A stretch of DNA of 64,000 bases from JAUZRW01 sp034437755 (GTDB lineage: Bacteria; Chloroflexota; Anaerolineae; Aggregatilineales; Phototrophicaceae). Below, in pieces: positions 8,079-17,012 of the stretch. Location of the stretch: positions 1 to 64,000 of the forward strand of contig DAOTTV010000005.1 in the NCBI GenBank assembly GCA_034437755.1, read 5' to 3'. How positions within the stretch are numbered: position 1 is the first letter of the stretch; every line of letters begins with the position of its first letter. The translations under genes were made by a program, and so were the position numbers. The notes beneath the pieces were generated by a model. That model was not told the origin of the DNA. It did not search any database and saw only the letters and a list, made by a program, of their open reading frames with translations.

Positions 8079-10955
8079 ATGGCATTTATTGAAGCGCCAA
8101 CCAATTTCTATTTAGGTCGTGCCTACAATCAACAAGAAGGCAAATTGGCTGATGATGTCATCTACTACGACTCGCGTGATCTAACGACGCACGCGGTCGT
8201 CGTCGGCATGACAGGCAGTGGTAAAACTGGCTTGTGCATCAGCATGTTAGAAGAGGCGATTCTGGATAACATTCCGGCGATCATCATCGACCCCAAAGGC
8301 GACATTACCAATCTCGGTCTCATCTTCCCGGATTTGCAACCGTCGGATTTCTCGCCGTGGATTCATCAGGATGATGCGCGGCGCGCCGGCATGGACGTGC
8401 AGACATACGCGACGGACATCGCGCAGACGTGGCACGATGGCTTGCAACAGTGGGGCATCGTCCCTGATCGCCTGCGCTGGCTGAAGGGCGCGGCACAACT
8501 GAGCATCTACACGCCCGGCAGTGACGCAGGCTTACCGATCAGCATTCTCGCGTCCTTGCGTGCGCCGCGGGGGGGCTGGCAAGGGCAAGAAGAGATCATC
8601 CGCGAGCGCATCAGCGGCTTAGTGACGGCGCTCTTCACGCTGGCGGGGATGAACTTCAAGCCGGTGAAAGATGTCGAACACGTCCTGCTCTCGAACATCA
8701 TCGAGCATAACTGGCGACAGGGGCGTGATCTCTCGCTGGAGGATATTGTCCTGCAAATCCAAGCGCCGCCCTTCGATAAGCTGGGCGTGATCCCGCTGGA
8801 GCAGACTTTCCCCGAGAAGAAACGCTATAAAGTGGCGATGGAACTGAACAACATCATCGCCTCGCCCTCGTTCCAATCATGGTTGAACGGGCAACCACTG
8901 GACATGCAAAGCCTGCTCTATCAACCGAACGGTCGTCCGCGCGTGTCGGTGTTTTACACCGCGCATCTCAACGATCAAGAGCGCATGTTCATCACGACGC
9001 TCTTGCTCGAGACGATGATTAGCTGGATGCGTACCCTGAGTGGCACGCCTAGCCTGCGCGCGATCCTCTACGTGGATGAGATGTTCGGTTACTTCCCGCC
9101 CTATCCCAAAAATCCGCCGACTAAAGAACCACTCTTGCGCCTGATTAAGCAAGCGCGGGCCTTCGGCATCGGGCTGGTGCTGGCGACGCAGAACCCCGGC
9201 GATCTCGATTATAAGGGCTTATCGAACGCGGGGACGTGGTTCATCGGGCGTTTGAGTTCTGAGAACGATCGCAAGAAAGTGATGGACGGGCTGAAATCAA
9301 TGGCGAGCGCGGATGAGAGCATTGATTTGCGCGATGTGGAGCAGATGATTGCCGATATTACGCCGCGTGTGTTCCTCATGCGTAACGTCCACAACGACGG
9401 TCCGCCAATGCTGATGCACACGCGCTGGGCGATGAGCTATCTAGCAGGCCCGCTGACGCGCAAGCAAATTAGCTGGATGATGCAAGGTCAAAAGCAACAA
9501 CTGATGGCGCAGACCGCCCAGCAACATTATGTCGGTAACCCGCAGAGTAACTTCGGCGGGCAGGACAATCAGGGCTGGACACAACCGCACCAGACCGGCG
9601 GCTTCAACCAGAATCAGGGCAACTTCGGCGGGCCGCCGCCGCCGCCGGACTTCAACCAGAATCAAGGCAACTTCGGCGGGCAACAACAGGGTAACTTCAA
9701 CGCGCCGCCGCCCCCGCCGGGCTTCAACCAGAATCAGGGTAACTTCGGCGGGCAACAACAGGGTAACTTCAATGCGCCGCCGCCCCCGCCGGGCTTCAAC
9801 CAGAATCAAGGCAACTTCGGCGGGCAGACGGGCGGCTTTAACGCGCAGAACGCCCCCAACAACATGGGCGATACCGGACAGTTCGATACCCAGCGGATGA
9901 ACACCGGCGGCACGACTCGTAGCGATCGCCTGCCCGGAGATTATGTCCAGAGCAAGCCGCCCGTATCCGGCAATACGCAAGAGTACTTCTTGCCCCTGTA
10001 TCTGACCAGTCAGCAAGCCTTCGCGATCTATGAGCAACGCACCGGACAACGCCTGCCGACATCCGGCGCACAGGTGATGGTCGCCTACAAGCCGATGTTG
10101 ATCGCACAGACGGCGGTGCGCTATAGCGAGAAGAAGGGCAATATCTACACGGCGCGCAATTACGCCTTCCATGTGCCAGAGCTAGAAGCACGCGGTCTGA
10201 TCCACTGGGAAGAACACGTCGCGCCCCATGTTGATTCGCGCCAACTCTCCGACGATCCCGAAAGTGGCGCACCCGTCATCTACGCGGAATTGCCACTGGG
10301 CTTGCAGGATGACAAGCGTCTGCGCGATCTAGAACGCGAGTTGAAGGACTTCCTGTATAACACCGCGCGCATCATCGTTCCGCATCATCCAGATTTCAAG
10401 CTCTATGGCGATCCTGATGGCGACTTCGGCAATTTCCAGTCGCAGGTGTACCAGAAAGCCCGCGAGGAGCGCGACGACGAGATCGACAAGCTCTCGCGCA
10501 AGTATGGCGGGATGCTGGATAAGCTAGAAGATAAATTGCGCGATAAAGAGCGCGAGCTAGGCGCGGAGAATCTGGAAATTCGCGATCGTAACCGCGAAGA
10601 ACTCTTCACGACGGGTGAGGCGATTTTCAGCCTCTTGCAGGGGCGTACCAACTACACGCTCTCGCGCATGAGCCGTGCCACTCGCTATAAGCGTCAGGCA
10701 GAGGCGGATATCGAGGAGAGCCACGAAGAAATCACCGAGATGCGGGGCGAGATCGTGCGCCTTGAGGAAGAATACGAACAACAGCTGAACCAGATCAACA
10801 ACAAGTGGGCGCAGATCGCGCAGAATATCCAAGAGCATACGATCACCCCTTACAAGAAGGATATTCACGTCAACCTGTTTGGGGTGGGGTGGGTGCCGCA
10901 TTTCTATATCAACGCTGGTGGTCAACCGGTTGTCGTCAACGCCTTCTCGCAGTGA
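8079..10955 (+). CDS. HerA/DUF87-type P-loop ATPase with repeat-rich linker
   Basis: The 958-residue protein has Walker A GMTGSGKT at 43-50, a Walker B-like YVDEMF near residue 332 and ATQNPGD near 370, typical of the HerA/FtsK group of motor ATPases. It belongs to a widespread set of DUF87-like ATP-binding proteins that start almost at the P-loop, without a HAS-barrel. Residues about 480-620 are a low-complexity stretch of NQNQGNFGG and poly-Pro units. The rest is a second conserved domain followed by a long charged coiled coil (about 780-920) and a short hydrophobic end. Its role is unknown. It is not adjacent to nurA, which lies about 7 kb away on the other strand. Confidence 0.8.
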   Translation: MAFIEAPTNFYLGRAYNQQEGKLADDVIYYDSRDLTTHAVVVGMTGSGKTGLCISMLEEAILDNIPAIIIDPKGDITNLGLIFPDLQPSDFSPWIHQDDARRAGMDVQTYATDIAQTWHDGLQQWGIVPDRLRWLKGAAQLSIYTPGSDAGLPISILASLRAPRGGWQGQEEIIRERISGLVTALFTLAGMNFKPVKDVEHVLLSNIIEHNWRQGRDLSLEDIVLQIQAPPFDKLGVIPLEQTFPEKKRYKVAMELNNIIASPSFQSWLNGQPLDMQSLLYQPNGRPRVSVFYTAHLNDQERMFITTLLLETMISWMRTLSGTPSLRAILYVDEMFGYFPPYPKNPPTKEPLLRLIKQARAFGIGLVLATQNPGDLDYKGLSNAGTWFIGRLSSENDRKKVMDGLKSMASADESIDLRDVEQMIADITPRVFLMRNVHNDGPPMLMHTRWAMSYLAGPLTRKQISWMMQGQKQQLMAQTAQQHYVGNPQSNFGGQDNQGWTQPHQTGGFNQNQGNFGGPPPPPDFNQNQGNFGGQQQGNFNAPPPPPGFNQNQGNFGGQQQGNFNAPPPPPGFNQNQGNFGGQTGGFNAQNAPNNMGDTGQFDTQRMNTGGTTRSDRLPGDYVQSKPPVSGNTQEYFLPLYLTSQQAFAIYEQRTGQRLPTSGAQVMVAYKPMLIAQTAVRYSEKKGNIYTARNYAFHVPELEARGLIHWEEHVAPHVDSRQLSDDPESGAPVIYAELPLGLQDDKRLRDLERELKDFLYNTARIIVPHHPDFKLYGDPDGDFGNFQSQVYQKAREERDDEIDKLSRKYGGMLDKLEDKLRDKERELGAENLEIRDRNREELFTTGEAIFSLLQGRTNYTLSRMSRATRYKRQAEADIEESHEEITEMRGEIVRLEEEYEQQLNQINNKWAQIAQNIQEHTITPYKKDIHVNLFGVGWVPHFYINAGGQPVVVNAFSQ
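9603..9824 (+). repeat. in-frame tandem repeats coding a Gln/Asn/Gly/Pro-rich segment
   Basis: Two near-identical 72-base units (9651-9722 and 9723-9794) are flanked by partial units from 9603 and to about 9824. Each codes FNQNQGNFGG, then QQQGNFNA and a run of five prolines. The length is a multiple of three, so unit gain or loss keeps the frame. The encoded segment is probably disordered and links the two halves of the ATPase. Confidence 0.9.
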
Positions 10956-11009
10956 GCGTGAACGGACGCTGACGCTGAGCGTACAGACAAATTGCATCAC
11001 CTTTAGGGG

Positions 11010-11037
11010 GCGCATCTCGTTTACGGACGAGGTGCGC
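11010..11037 (+). terminator. hairpin after the large ATPase gene
   Basis: GCGCATCTCG (11010-11019) pairs with CGAGGTGCGC (11028-11037) with one wobble and an eight-base loop, 55 bases after the stop codon. It has no long U-run after it. Confidence 0.5.
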
Positions 11038-11194
11038 TCTGTGCATCTGGCATATGAGCGTAGATTAACCGAATCGTGTGCAACACATATAATGGTTTAA
11101 GATTCCCATGTTACAATACAACATATTGGTTGACTGAGCGTATACGCTTGTTGTACGTCCTGCTCATTTTCTAGCAAGAGTGGCTATTCAGGCG

Positions 11195-11200
11195 TATAAT
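11195..11200 (+). promoter_or_regulatory. candidate -10 element before the paralogous membrane-protein pair
   Basis: TATAAT lies 38 bases upstream of the ATG at 11238. A matching -35 hexamer is not evident. AGGA five bases before the ATG serves as ribosome binding site. Confidence 0.4.
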
Positions 11201-11237
11201 TAAAGAGACAAAAACTGTAATCACCCATAGGATTGAT

Positions 11238-12137
11238 ATGATTCGTCTAAAACGTAAAAACACGGCATGGCTCGCCGTGCTAGCACTGATTATCACGGTC
11301 GCGTTATTTGCCGCGCCGGTCGCCCTGCCGGTACAATTCGCGTTGATCTCGCTGTTTGCGATCGCGGCGATTGCCTCGACGGTCGAAATTGGCTCAGAGC
11401 GCGAGTCGCTGATTGACGCGCTCCGACGTGCGCCAGTGCGCCAGCGCGTCAGCCCACAGGCGAAAGAAGCACAAGAACGCGCTCGCACGCGCGGCGGCTA
11501 TGTCAATAATGATCTCTTGATGCTCGATGTCGGGTTGATCTCGATGAACAGTAGCCCAGAGGGTATGGCATTCCGGCGCGCGCGCACCGTCTCGAAGGAC
11601 GATGACGGGATGCGCCCCTTCGTGACGCTCCACGTTGAGCCGACAGAAGCCGAGCGCAACGCGGTGATCCGCTTTGAAATTTTCGATCAATATGGGGAGC
11701 AACAATTCGTCCACGAACTGCGGGCTTACTTGCGCGAAGGCGAGATGAACATCATGACCGATCATCACCTGCCACTCGCCGGTAACGGCGGGGTCACGGG
11801 GTCGGGCGATTGGGATTTGCGCGTGTACGTCGATGGTAATCTGGTCGGGATGCACAATTTCATGCTGTCGCCCTCTATGCGCGAGCGTCAGCGGCGCCTC
11901 GCCGGCGAAGAGACGGTACAAGACCGTTATGCATACGACGTGATCGACGAAGTTGAGCAAGAATTACCGCCCCGCCTGCAAGATTTGCTCGGTAATCAAG
12001 GTGGGCAATCCCGACCGCGCACCCAGACGCGCCTCTCTGACGCGCCCCAATCCTCGCGCTCGTCGTCGGATGCCGATGATGAGGCGGGGCGCAGTCGCCA
12101 GCGGAGCCGTACATCTTCCACCCGCAGACGGAGGTAA
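11238..12137 (+). CDS. membrane-anchored protein of unknown function, paralog of the next gene
   Basis: The 299-residue protein opens with two hydrophobic segments (about 10-32 and 34-52). A soluble domain of about 150 residues follows, rich in beta strands (LMLDVGLIS near 92, RPFVTLHVEP near 125, VIRFEIFDQYG near 143, DWDLRVYVDGNLVG near 195). The C-terminal 60 residues are Arg/Ser-rich and probably disordered. The soluble domain matches the downstream gene block by block, so the two arose by duplication. They lie nine bases apart and are surely cotranscribed. I do not recognise a named family; the domain resembles a carbohydrate- or ligand-binding beta sandwich. Confidence 0.75.
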   Translation: MIRLKRKNTAWLAVLALIITVALFAAPVALPVQFALISLFAIAAIASTVEIGSERESLIDALRRAPVRQRVSPQAKEAQERARTRGGYVNNDLLMLDVGLISMNSSPEGMAFRRARTVSKDDDGMRPFVTLHVEPTEAERNAVIRFEIFDQYGEQQFVHELRAYLREGEMNIMTDHHLPLAGNGGVTGSGDWDLRVYVDGNLVGMHNFMLSPSMRERQRRLAGEETVQDRYAYDVIDEVEQELPPRLQDLLGNQGGQSRPRTQTRLSDAPQSSRSSSDADDEAGRSRQRSRTSSTRRRR

Positions 12138-12146
12138 ACTGATCAT

Positions 12147-12983
12147 ATGGATTTTCGGAACAACCGCAATACGATCCTGCTCGCATTCATCCTGTTGATG
12201 CTGGCGGGGGTTGCCCTGCTCGAATCGAGCGCGCTCGTCGTGTTGATCTTGCTGGGCTTGCTCTTTCTCGTTCGCCAGTTCGATAACAATCAACTGGATA
12301 CGGGCTACGATTATGATAGCAACTACGACACGGATTATGACTATTACGAAGATAGCACCTATGGCTATGAGTACGACTACGACGAAGAGAGCCGCATCAA
12401 TCGCCAGGCGCACACCGACCCCGTCTATCGCCATGCGCTCGAATCGGTCGAGCGTGCCGGGCTGAACCCCGACGATGTGAAGGTGCTAGTGGTCGATATT
12501 GGCGTGATGACGTTTAAAGAAGATGGCGAGCCGACCGTGTTCCGCACATGGTCACTGCCGGATGATGTCGATTATGTGCAACCCTTCGTCTGGTTGCGCT
12601 TGCCCAGCCAGGCGACAGGCTTGGTTCGCTTCGAGCTATTGGACGCGACTGGCGATGTGATCTACGTCCATGAGGACGATCACAATCTCCAGCGCGGGCG
12701 CAATTTCGTTGTCCCCAAGACGCGCCTGCCGATCCACGAAGCGCTTGAACTGGATGGCACGTGGGGCTTGCGCGTCAGCGCGGATGGCGTGATACTCGCC
12801 GAACATCAATTCAACTTCTTAGAGCCGAGCGATGCCGCCATTCGTCGCCACATCGGTGAAGATGGCGAGATCAACACCGAATTACGCGCGGTGATGCAAG
12901 AGAACCGCCTGCCCAAGATGTCACTCGATGACTTGCTAGCCTACCAAGAGCAAGAAGATGAGCAACAACAGCGCGGCGGTTGA
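12147..12983 (+). CDS. membrane-anchored protein of unknown function, tandem paralog
   Basis: The 278-residue protein has two N-terminal hydrophobic segments (about 10-23 and 27-43). Next comes a very unusual Tyr/Asp/Glu-rich stretch (about 50-82) of repeated YD and DY pairs. The conserved beta-rich domain follows (VLVVDIGVMTF near 114, VQPFVWLRLP near 143, VRFELLDATGD near 160, TWGLRVSADGVILAEHQF near 206). The acidic aromatic linker is absent from the upstream paralog. The gene's 3' end overlaps the gluconokinase start by 26 bases, which ties the pair to that gene. Confidence 0.75.
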   Translation: MDFRNNRNTILLAFILLMLAGVALLESSALVVLILLGLLFLVRQFDNNQLDTGYDYDSNYDTDYDYYEDSTYGYEYDYDEESRINRQAHTDPVYRHALESVERAGLNPDDVKVLVVDIGVMTFKEDGEPTVFRTWSLPDDVDYVQPFVWLRLPSQATGLVRFELLDATGDVIYVHEDDHNLQRGRNFVVPKTRLPIHEALELDGTWGLRVSADGVILAEHQFNFLEPSDAAIRRHIGEDGEINTELRAVMQENRLPKMSLDDLLAYQEQEDEQQQRGG

Positions 12984-13464
12984 GGCCCGGTCGGTGCTTC
13001 TCATCGGCGTCGCCGGCAGTGGCAAAAGCACTGTCGGGGGCGCGCTGGCGGCAGAAATCGGCTACGCTTTCTACGATGGCGACGATTATCACCCGCCTGC
13101 CAATATCGCGAAGATGGCGCAGGGCATCGCGCTCGATGATGCCGACCGCCAACCATGGCTCGATCGTTTGCATCAGCTCTTGCAGACGCGAGCGCCACTC
13201 GTGCTGGCATGTTCGGCACTCAAACGCGCGTATCGTCGTCGCCTGTGCGCGGGTATCGCGCCCGATCTGGTTTATTTGCGTGGCTCGTTCGATCTGATCT
13301 ATGCGCGGCTACAAGCGCGGAGCGATCACTTCATGCCGCTTGAATTGCTTCGTTCCCAGTTCGATACGCTGGAAGAACCCGCGCGCGATCATGCGCTCTA
13401 CGTTGATATACAGTCGGATGTCGATACAATCGTGAGCCGTATCGTTCATCATCTGCAAGCCTAG
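12958..13464 (+). CDS. gntK: gluconokinase
   Basis: Gluconokinase phosphorylates D-gluconate to 6-phosphogluconate with ATP. The Walker A motif GVAGSGKST lies near residues 17-25, followed by the family hallmark DGDDYHP (near 40-46), ACSALKRAYR (near 83-92) and LRGSFDLI. At 168 residues it has the usual GntK length. It overlaps the end of the upstream gene by 26 bases. No gluconate transporter or regulator is near. Confidence 0.92.
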   Translation: MSNNSAAVEARSVLLIGVAGSGKSTVGGALAAEIGYAFYDGDDYHPPANIAKMAQGIALDDADRQPWLDRLHQLLQTRAPLVLACSALKRAYRRRLCAGIAPDLVYLRGSFDLIYARLQARSDHFMPLELLRSQFDTLEEPARDHALYVDIQSDVDTIVSRIVHHLQA

Positions 13465-13482
13465 GAAGCACGCCCAGCTATC

Positions 13483-14334
13483 ATGCGCTCTGTATTCTCA
13501 TCTCTGATCTTGATCGCTCTCATCAGCATCGCTGTGAGTGCCTGTACGCCCGCCACCACGCCCCCAACCACGACCGAGATTGCGATGGTCAAGCCGATTG
13601 CGACGGTCTACATCTCGCCCACGCCGGATGCCTCAGCCCGTGCCGCGACCCGCGCCGCTAGCACGCCGACACCGATCCCGCCGACCGCGACCATCATCCC
13701 GACTGAAACGCCCTACATCGGCAACTTCGTCGGCGAAGCCCAGCGCGAGACGGGCTTTGAGTCCTTTCGCGAGCCACTCTTCGCGGTCGATGCGACCATC
13801 CCCGCGCCGACAGCCGATGTCGCACGCTGTAATATTGCCGTCAACGGCACGTACTTAACTGTGTGGCAGACAGAAACCATTGTCAATCAACGCATGGGAT
13901 GCCCGATCCAAGAAGCCTTCAGCTTTTTCGCACAGGCGCAGGTGTTCGAGAATGGCGTGATCTATCATGATCCCTCGATTGATGCGGTGTGGGCGATTAT
14001 CCAGAGCGACATGCCTGAGTTTGAATATCTCGAAGACCCGCCTTCCGCCTCGACGACCGGCATCCAGGCGCCGCGCGGCTTGGTCGTGCCACAGGGCGTG
14101 ATCGGGGATATGTGGCTCGCCGTCCCAGATTTACGCCCGCGTATCGGCTTCGCGCGCGTTGACGCGCAAGAAGTCGGCATGGCGGCGCAACGCTTCGCCA
14201 ACGGCACCTTCCTCGTCGATCAGAGTAGCGAGCAACTGTTCGCGCTGGTCAACGATGGCACGGTGCTGGGGCCGTATCTCGCGCCGCCCCGCACCACCGA
14301 CCCGCCGGACATCCCCGCAACCCCGCAACCGTGA
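13483..14334 (+). CDS. lipoprotein with two WG/LGFP-like repeat segments
   Basis: The protein starts with a lipoprotein signal: a hydrophobic run ending in VSAC (Cys21), the lipid-modified residue. A Thr/Pro/Ala-rich spacer (about 22-75) follows, which probably crosses the wall region. The folded part has two segments with the shape F-NG-IY-D-VWAI (near 152-167) and FANGTFLVDQ-LFALVNDG (near 233-258), like short repeat modules common in exported proteins of this phylum. Function unknown. It lies 18 bases after gntK with AGGA upstream of the ATG. Confidence 0.75.
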   Translation: MRSVFSSLILIALISIAVSACTPATTPPTTTEIAMVKPIATVYISPTPDASARAATRAASTPTPIPPTATIIPTETPYIGNFVGEAQRETGFESFREPLFAVDATIPAPTADVARCNIAVNGTYLTVWQTETIVNQRMGCPIQEAFSFFAQAQVFENGVIYHDPSIDAVWAIIQSDMPEFEYLEDPPSASTTGIQAPRGLVVPQGVIGDMWLAVPDLRPRIGFARVDAQEVGMAAQRFANGTFLVDQSSEQLFALVNDGTVLGPYLAPPRTTDPPDIPATPQP

Positions 14335-14344
14335 CCGTCCGCGC

Positions 14345-15577
14345 TCAATTCTGCGGGTGATCGCCGACGTACCGCGCCCGCGGGCGGATCATGCGGTCGC
14401 GCTCGTATTGTTCGATCGCATGTCCGATCCAGCCGATGGTGCGCCCCAGCGCGAACAAGCCCAAGGCACTGCCTTCTGGCAAATTCAACACGCGCGATAA
14501 GACCACCAGCGCGGTATCGACACTCGGCGCGTCGCCCATCAATTCCTGTGCGCTGGCAATGGCGGCGTTCGCCAGCTTGACTTCGGGCGAGTCGGGATAG
14601 GTAGCGCGGATAGCGTCAATCAGCGTGCGCGCGCGCGGGTCGCCATCGGGATAGAGCTTGTGACCGAAGCCGGGGATGCTCTCACCGCGCCGCAGACGGG
14701 CGGCGATCACAGCGCGGATGTTGCCATTGTCGCCGGCTTCGTTGAAGAGCGCATCGACGCGCTCGGTATAGCCGCCGTGCTTGATGCCCTGCAACGCCGA
14801 TAACCCACCCAGCACTGCCGCGTAGGGCGTAGCGCCGGCAGAAGCGACGACCCGCGCCGCGAACGACGAGGCGTTCAGCTCATGGTCTGCCATGACGATC
14901 AGCGCGATATTAAACAGGTCGATCGCCTGTGGTTGATCGGGACACCAACCGCGCTGGAGCATCTCGGCAACGGAGACATTCTCCGGCACATCACCCGCTA
15001 GCACCGACCCCATCAAGCGCAGAATCCGCGCACCGGTCGCCGGCACGACGCTCGCGCGCAGGTCATAGGCCGTCATGTCATCGGCAGCGGCGGCCGGTAG
15101 GAAGGTCTGCAACTCCTGAATCGGCGTGAGGAATACGCCGTCTAGCTCCATGTGTAAGAGCATCATCTCGTACTTCTGCGCGGAGATGTGAATCTCAAAG
15201 TCGAACAGATCATGCGCGTTGTCGGTCGTGCCCGTCCAGATGAGCGCGGCGATTTCTTCTAACGTATGCTCACGCGCTAGCTCTGCGACATCCTGCCCGC
15301 GATAATAGACCTTGCCACCGTCAATCAGCGTAATGGCTGAATCCATGACGGGTGCGCCCCAGTGCAGGGCATCGCGTGCGAGTTTCTCAGGGTTTTTGCG
15401 CCCCTCTTTGCGTGCCAGCAACTTGTCGATGTCTTCGGCATAATAGCGTCGCTGGCGTTTGCCTTCTGCCGTTTGTTCAGATCGAATCAAGCCGCGACTG
15501 ACATAGGCATAGAGCGTCGACAAACTAATGTCGAGGCGGTCGGCGGCTTCTTGAGCGGTGAGATAGCGTTTTGACAT
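14345..15577 (-). CDS. citrate synthase with N-terminal MerR/excisionase-type helix-turn-helix
   Basis: Residues 5-55 are a MerR-type DNA-binding helix-turn-helix (LTAQEAADRLDISLSTLYAY, then RYYAEDIDKLL). The remaining 350 residues are a citrate synthase: catalytic His in ADHELNAS and GFGHKLYPDGD, and catalytic Asp in PSVDTALVV. Such fusions are known in several bacteria and may bind DNA as well as, or instead of, making citrate from oxaloacetate and acetyl-CoA. At 410 residues it matches that fusion type. AGGA eight bases before the ATG supports the start. No other TCA-cycle gene is near. Confidence 0.9.
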   Translation of the reverse strand: MSKRYLTAQEAADRLDISLSTLYAYVSRGLIRSEQTAEGKRQRRYYAEDIDKLLARKEGRKNPEKLARDALHWGAPVMDSAITLIDGGKVYYRGQDVAELAREHTLEEIAALIWTGTTDNAHDLFDFEIHISAQKYEMMLLHMELDGVFLTPIQELQTFLPAAAADDMTAYDLRASVVPATGARILRLMGSVLAGDVPENVSVAEMLQRGWCPDQPQAIDLFNIALIVMADHELNASSFAARVVASAGATPYAAVLGGLSALQGIKHGGYTERVDALFNEAGDNGNIRAVIAARLRRGESIPGFGHKLYPDGDPRARTLIDAIRATYPDSPEVKLANAAIASAQELMGDAPSVDTALVVLSRVLNLPEGSALGLFALGRTIGWIGHAIEQYERDRMIRPRARYVGDHPQN

Positions 15578-15666
15578 GCAGTCTGTCCTAGATGATTAGG
15601 TTGGATACTCGTGCGTCTACGCTCTCATTATAGCGCATCATAGCGCATCGCCCGCTGTTACATGCG

Positions 15667-16071
15667 TTATGCTTCGTCCGCCAGTTGTTGTAAGAACTTG
15701 GGGTTGGCGACTTCGAGCTGTTCGGTGGTGGTGGCTTTCAGGTGTTGGAACAGGGCGCGGTCATCATCGAACTCGCCCGCCCGTATGCGTTGGCACAGCT
15801 CGTCATTGCGTGCGCGTAAGCTCAGGGCGAGGTCGCCATCGCTGGTGGGCATCTCCGCACCGCCCAGCAACATATTCAAGCGCGACCACTCCGCCCGCAG
15901 ATGCCCGCCGCGCATACTGATCTCGCGCGCGACGATCTTGAGGACGTTGATGCTCACTAAGGTCTGGAAATAGAGCTTGAAATTGGTCGAATGGGCGACG
16001 GGAATCACCTGCGTTTCCAGATGATGGCGGGCGGCTTCGAGCAATTCGGTGGCGCTTGGGCGGTCGTACAT
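15667..16071 (-). CDS. DUF6285-like protein
   Basis: The 134-residue helical protein opens MYDRPSATELLEAARHHLE and continues with NVLKIVAREI (near 42-51), the pattern of the DUF6285 family. In other genomes that family usually lies beside an aminoglycoside-phosphotransferase-like protein and an acyl-CoA dehydrogenase; neither is here. Biochemical role unknown. GAGGAGAG upstream of the ATG is a strong ribosome binding site. It lies 20 bases after the gene at 16092-16643. Confidence 0.72.
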   Translation of the reverse strand: MYDRPSATELLEAARHHLETQVIPVAHSTNFKLYFQTLVSINVLKIVAREISMRGGHLRAEWSRLNMLLGGAEMPTSDGDLALSLRARNDELCQRIRAGEFDDDRALFQHLKATTTEQLEVANPKFLQQLADEA

Positions 16072-16091
16072 CGGGCAATCTCTCCTCAGGC

Positions 16092-16643
16092 TCAGCTTGT
16101 GTCAAAGTCATGCGTCCGCAACCACACGCGGATCGCGTCGGCGAGTTCACGGCGCAGGGCGAGGCGGCGCGTGATGTCATACGCGGCGCGGTAGGCGCTG
16201 TGATCGGGCGCGGGGGGCGTGCCATCGTCGGCGTAATACGTGCGATAGCCCTGCCGGATTAACGTGCGGTAGGACTCCGCGTTGTAGATCGGTGCGCTGT
16301 AGGCAAGCGACTTCGCCCCGACGATCACTTGATTATCCGCGTCCTGCGCGATCACCCATACGCCGAACAGCGTCAGCGTGCGATAGGCATCGTAGCCAGC
16401 CTCATGATACCACACGACGGCATTCGCCCAGCCCGCCCCGCTGAACGCCGCCGGCCCATAGTAGGTGTGCGCGGGCAGGTAATCGGGCGCGGTCTCGGCG
16501 AGGACGGCTAGCACGTTCAAGCCGGCGAGGATATGCGCTTGTTCGTTCTTCTTCTTCTTTTGTGGGGGTTGCTGGCTGTGCCACGTACTCGCCCGCCGTA
16601 TCTGGCGGCGAATGCGCTTGCGCTGGCGATCAGACATAATCAT
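16092..16643 (-). CDS. protein of unknown function
   Basis: The 183-residue product has a strongly basic N-terminus (about 1-34, with a run of five lysines), an Ala/Tyr-rich middle and an Arg-rich helical end. I do not recognise it. AAGGA five bases before the ATG at 16643 supports the start. It probably forms a two-gene unit with the DUF6285-like gene. Confidence 0.65.
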   Translation of the reverse strand: MIMSDRQRKRIRRQIRRASTWHSQQPPQKKKKNEQAHILAGLNVLAVLAETAPDYLPAHTYYGPAAFSGAGWANAVVWYHEAGYDAYRTLTLFGVWVIAQDADNQVIVGAKSLAYSAPIYNAESYRTLIRQGYRTYYADDGTPPAPDHSAYRAAYDITRRLALRRELADAIRVWLRTHDFDTS

Positions 16644-16689
16644 TATCGTCCTTGGCTCATGTGTAGATGTTGGCTCTTTGGGATGTCGC

Positions 16690-16734
16690 AGGGGCTTTGC
16701 CCCCGCACCCCCACAAGGAACTATCGTTCCTTGA
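16690..16734. repeat. partial copy of the type 1 dispersed element
   Basis: This segment (GGGGCTTTGCCCCCGCACCC, then a palindromic AAGGAACTATCGTTCCTT) parallels the left part of the complete element that starts at 16737. It appears to be a truncated tandem copy. Confidence 0.6.
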
Positions 16735-16736
16735 CC

Positions 16737-16900
16737 TAACTACTCAGGGGCGTTGCCCCCGAACCCCCACAAAGGACGATCGTCCGTTGAACCTGTACCT
16801 GCCGAACGCTTTGCATTCGGCAAAACTGGGGTGCAAGGGAGACATCCCCTGCTGGGGCGTGGGGTGAAACCCCACAAGAAGACTCTACCTGAGTAGTTAC
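16737..16900. repeat. type 1 dispersed element bordered by CTGAGTAGTTAC inverted ends
   Basis: A 164-base non-coding element runs from TAACTACTCAG (16737-16747) to its inverse CTGAGTAGTTAC (16889-16900). Inside are GC-rich palindromes, an AAAGGACGATCGTCC block, a hairpin around a CCGAACG/CATTCGG pair, and GGGGTGCAAGGGAGACATCC. A near-identical copy lies at 43505-43669, a shortened reverse copy at 62881-63007 and a degenerate reverse copy at 24874-25022. It carries no gene and fills most of the 369-base gap between 16643 and 17013. Confidence 0.88.
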
Positions 16901-16934
16901 TGACCTTGTTCAAAAAGCAAAAGTTTTTGGCGTT

Positions 16935-16952
16935 CCCTTTTTTCAAAAAGGG
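16935..16952. terminator. AT-rich hairpin before the HAS-barrel gene end
   Basis: CCCTTTTT (16935-16942) pairs with AAAAAGGG (16945-16952). The hairpin lies 61 bases beyond the stop of the minus-strand HAS-barrel gene and could end that transcript. The flanks (16901-17012) are A/T-rich and show nothing else. Confidence 0.4.
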
Positions 16953-17012
16953 GACAAAAAGAGTTTGACCACGCAAGATACGAAAGAACTCAAAAACTAA
17001 ATTGGTCAAGCA

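Noticed and set aside
8247..10172. Several minus-strand frames inside the large ATPase gene
   Set aside because: They are shadows of a gene with clear Walker motifs; the repeat region creates long open reverse frames.
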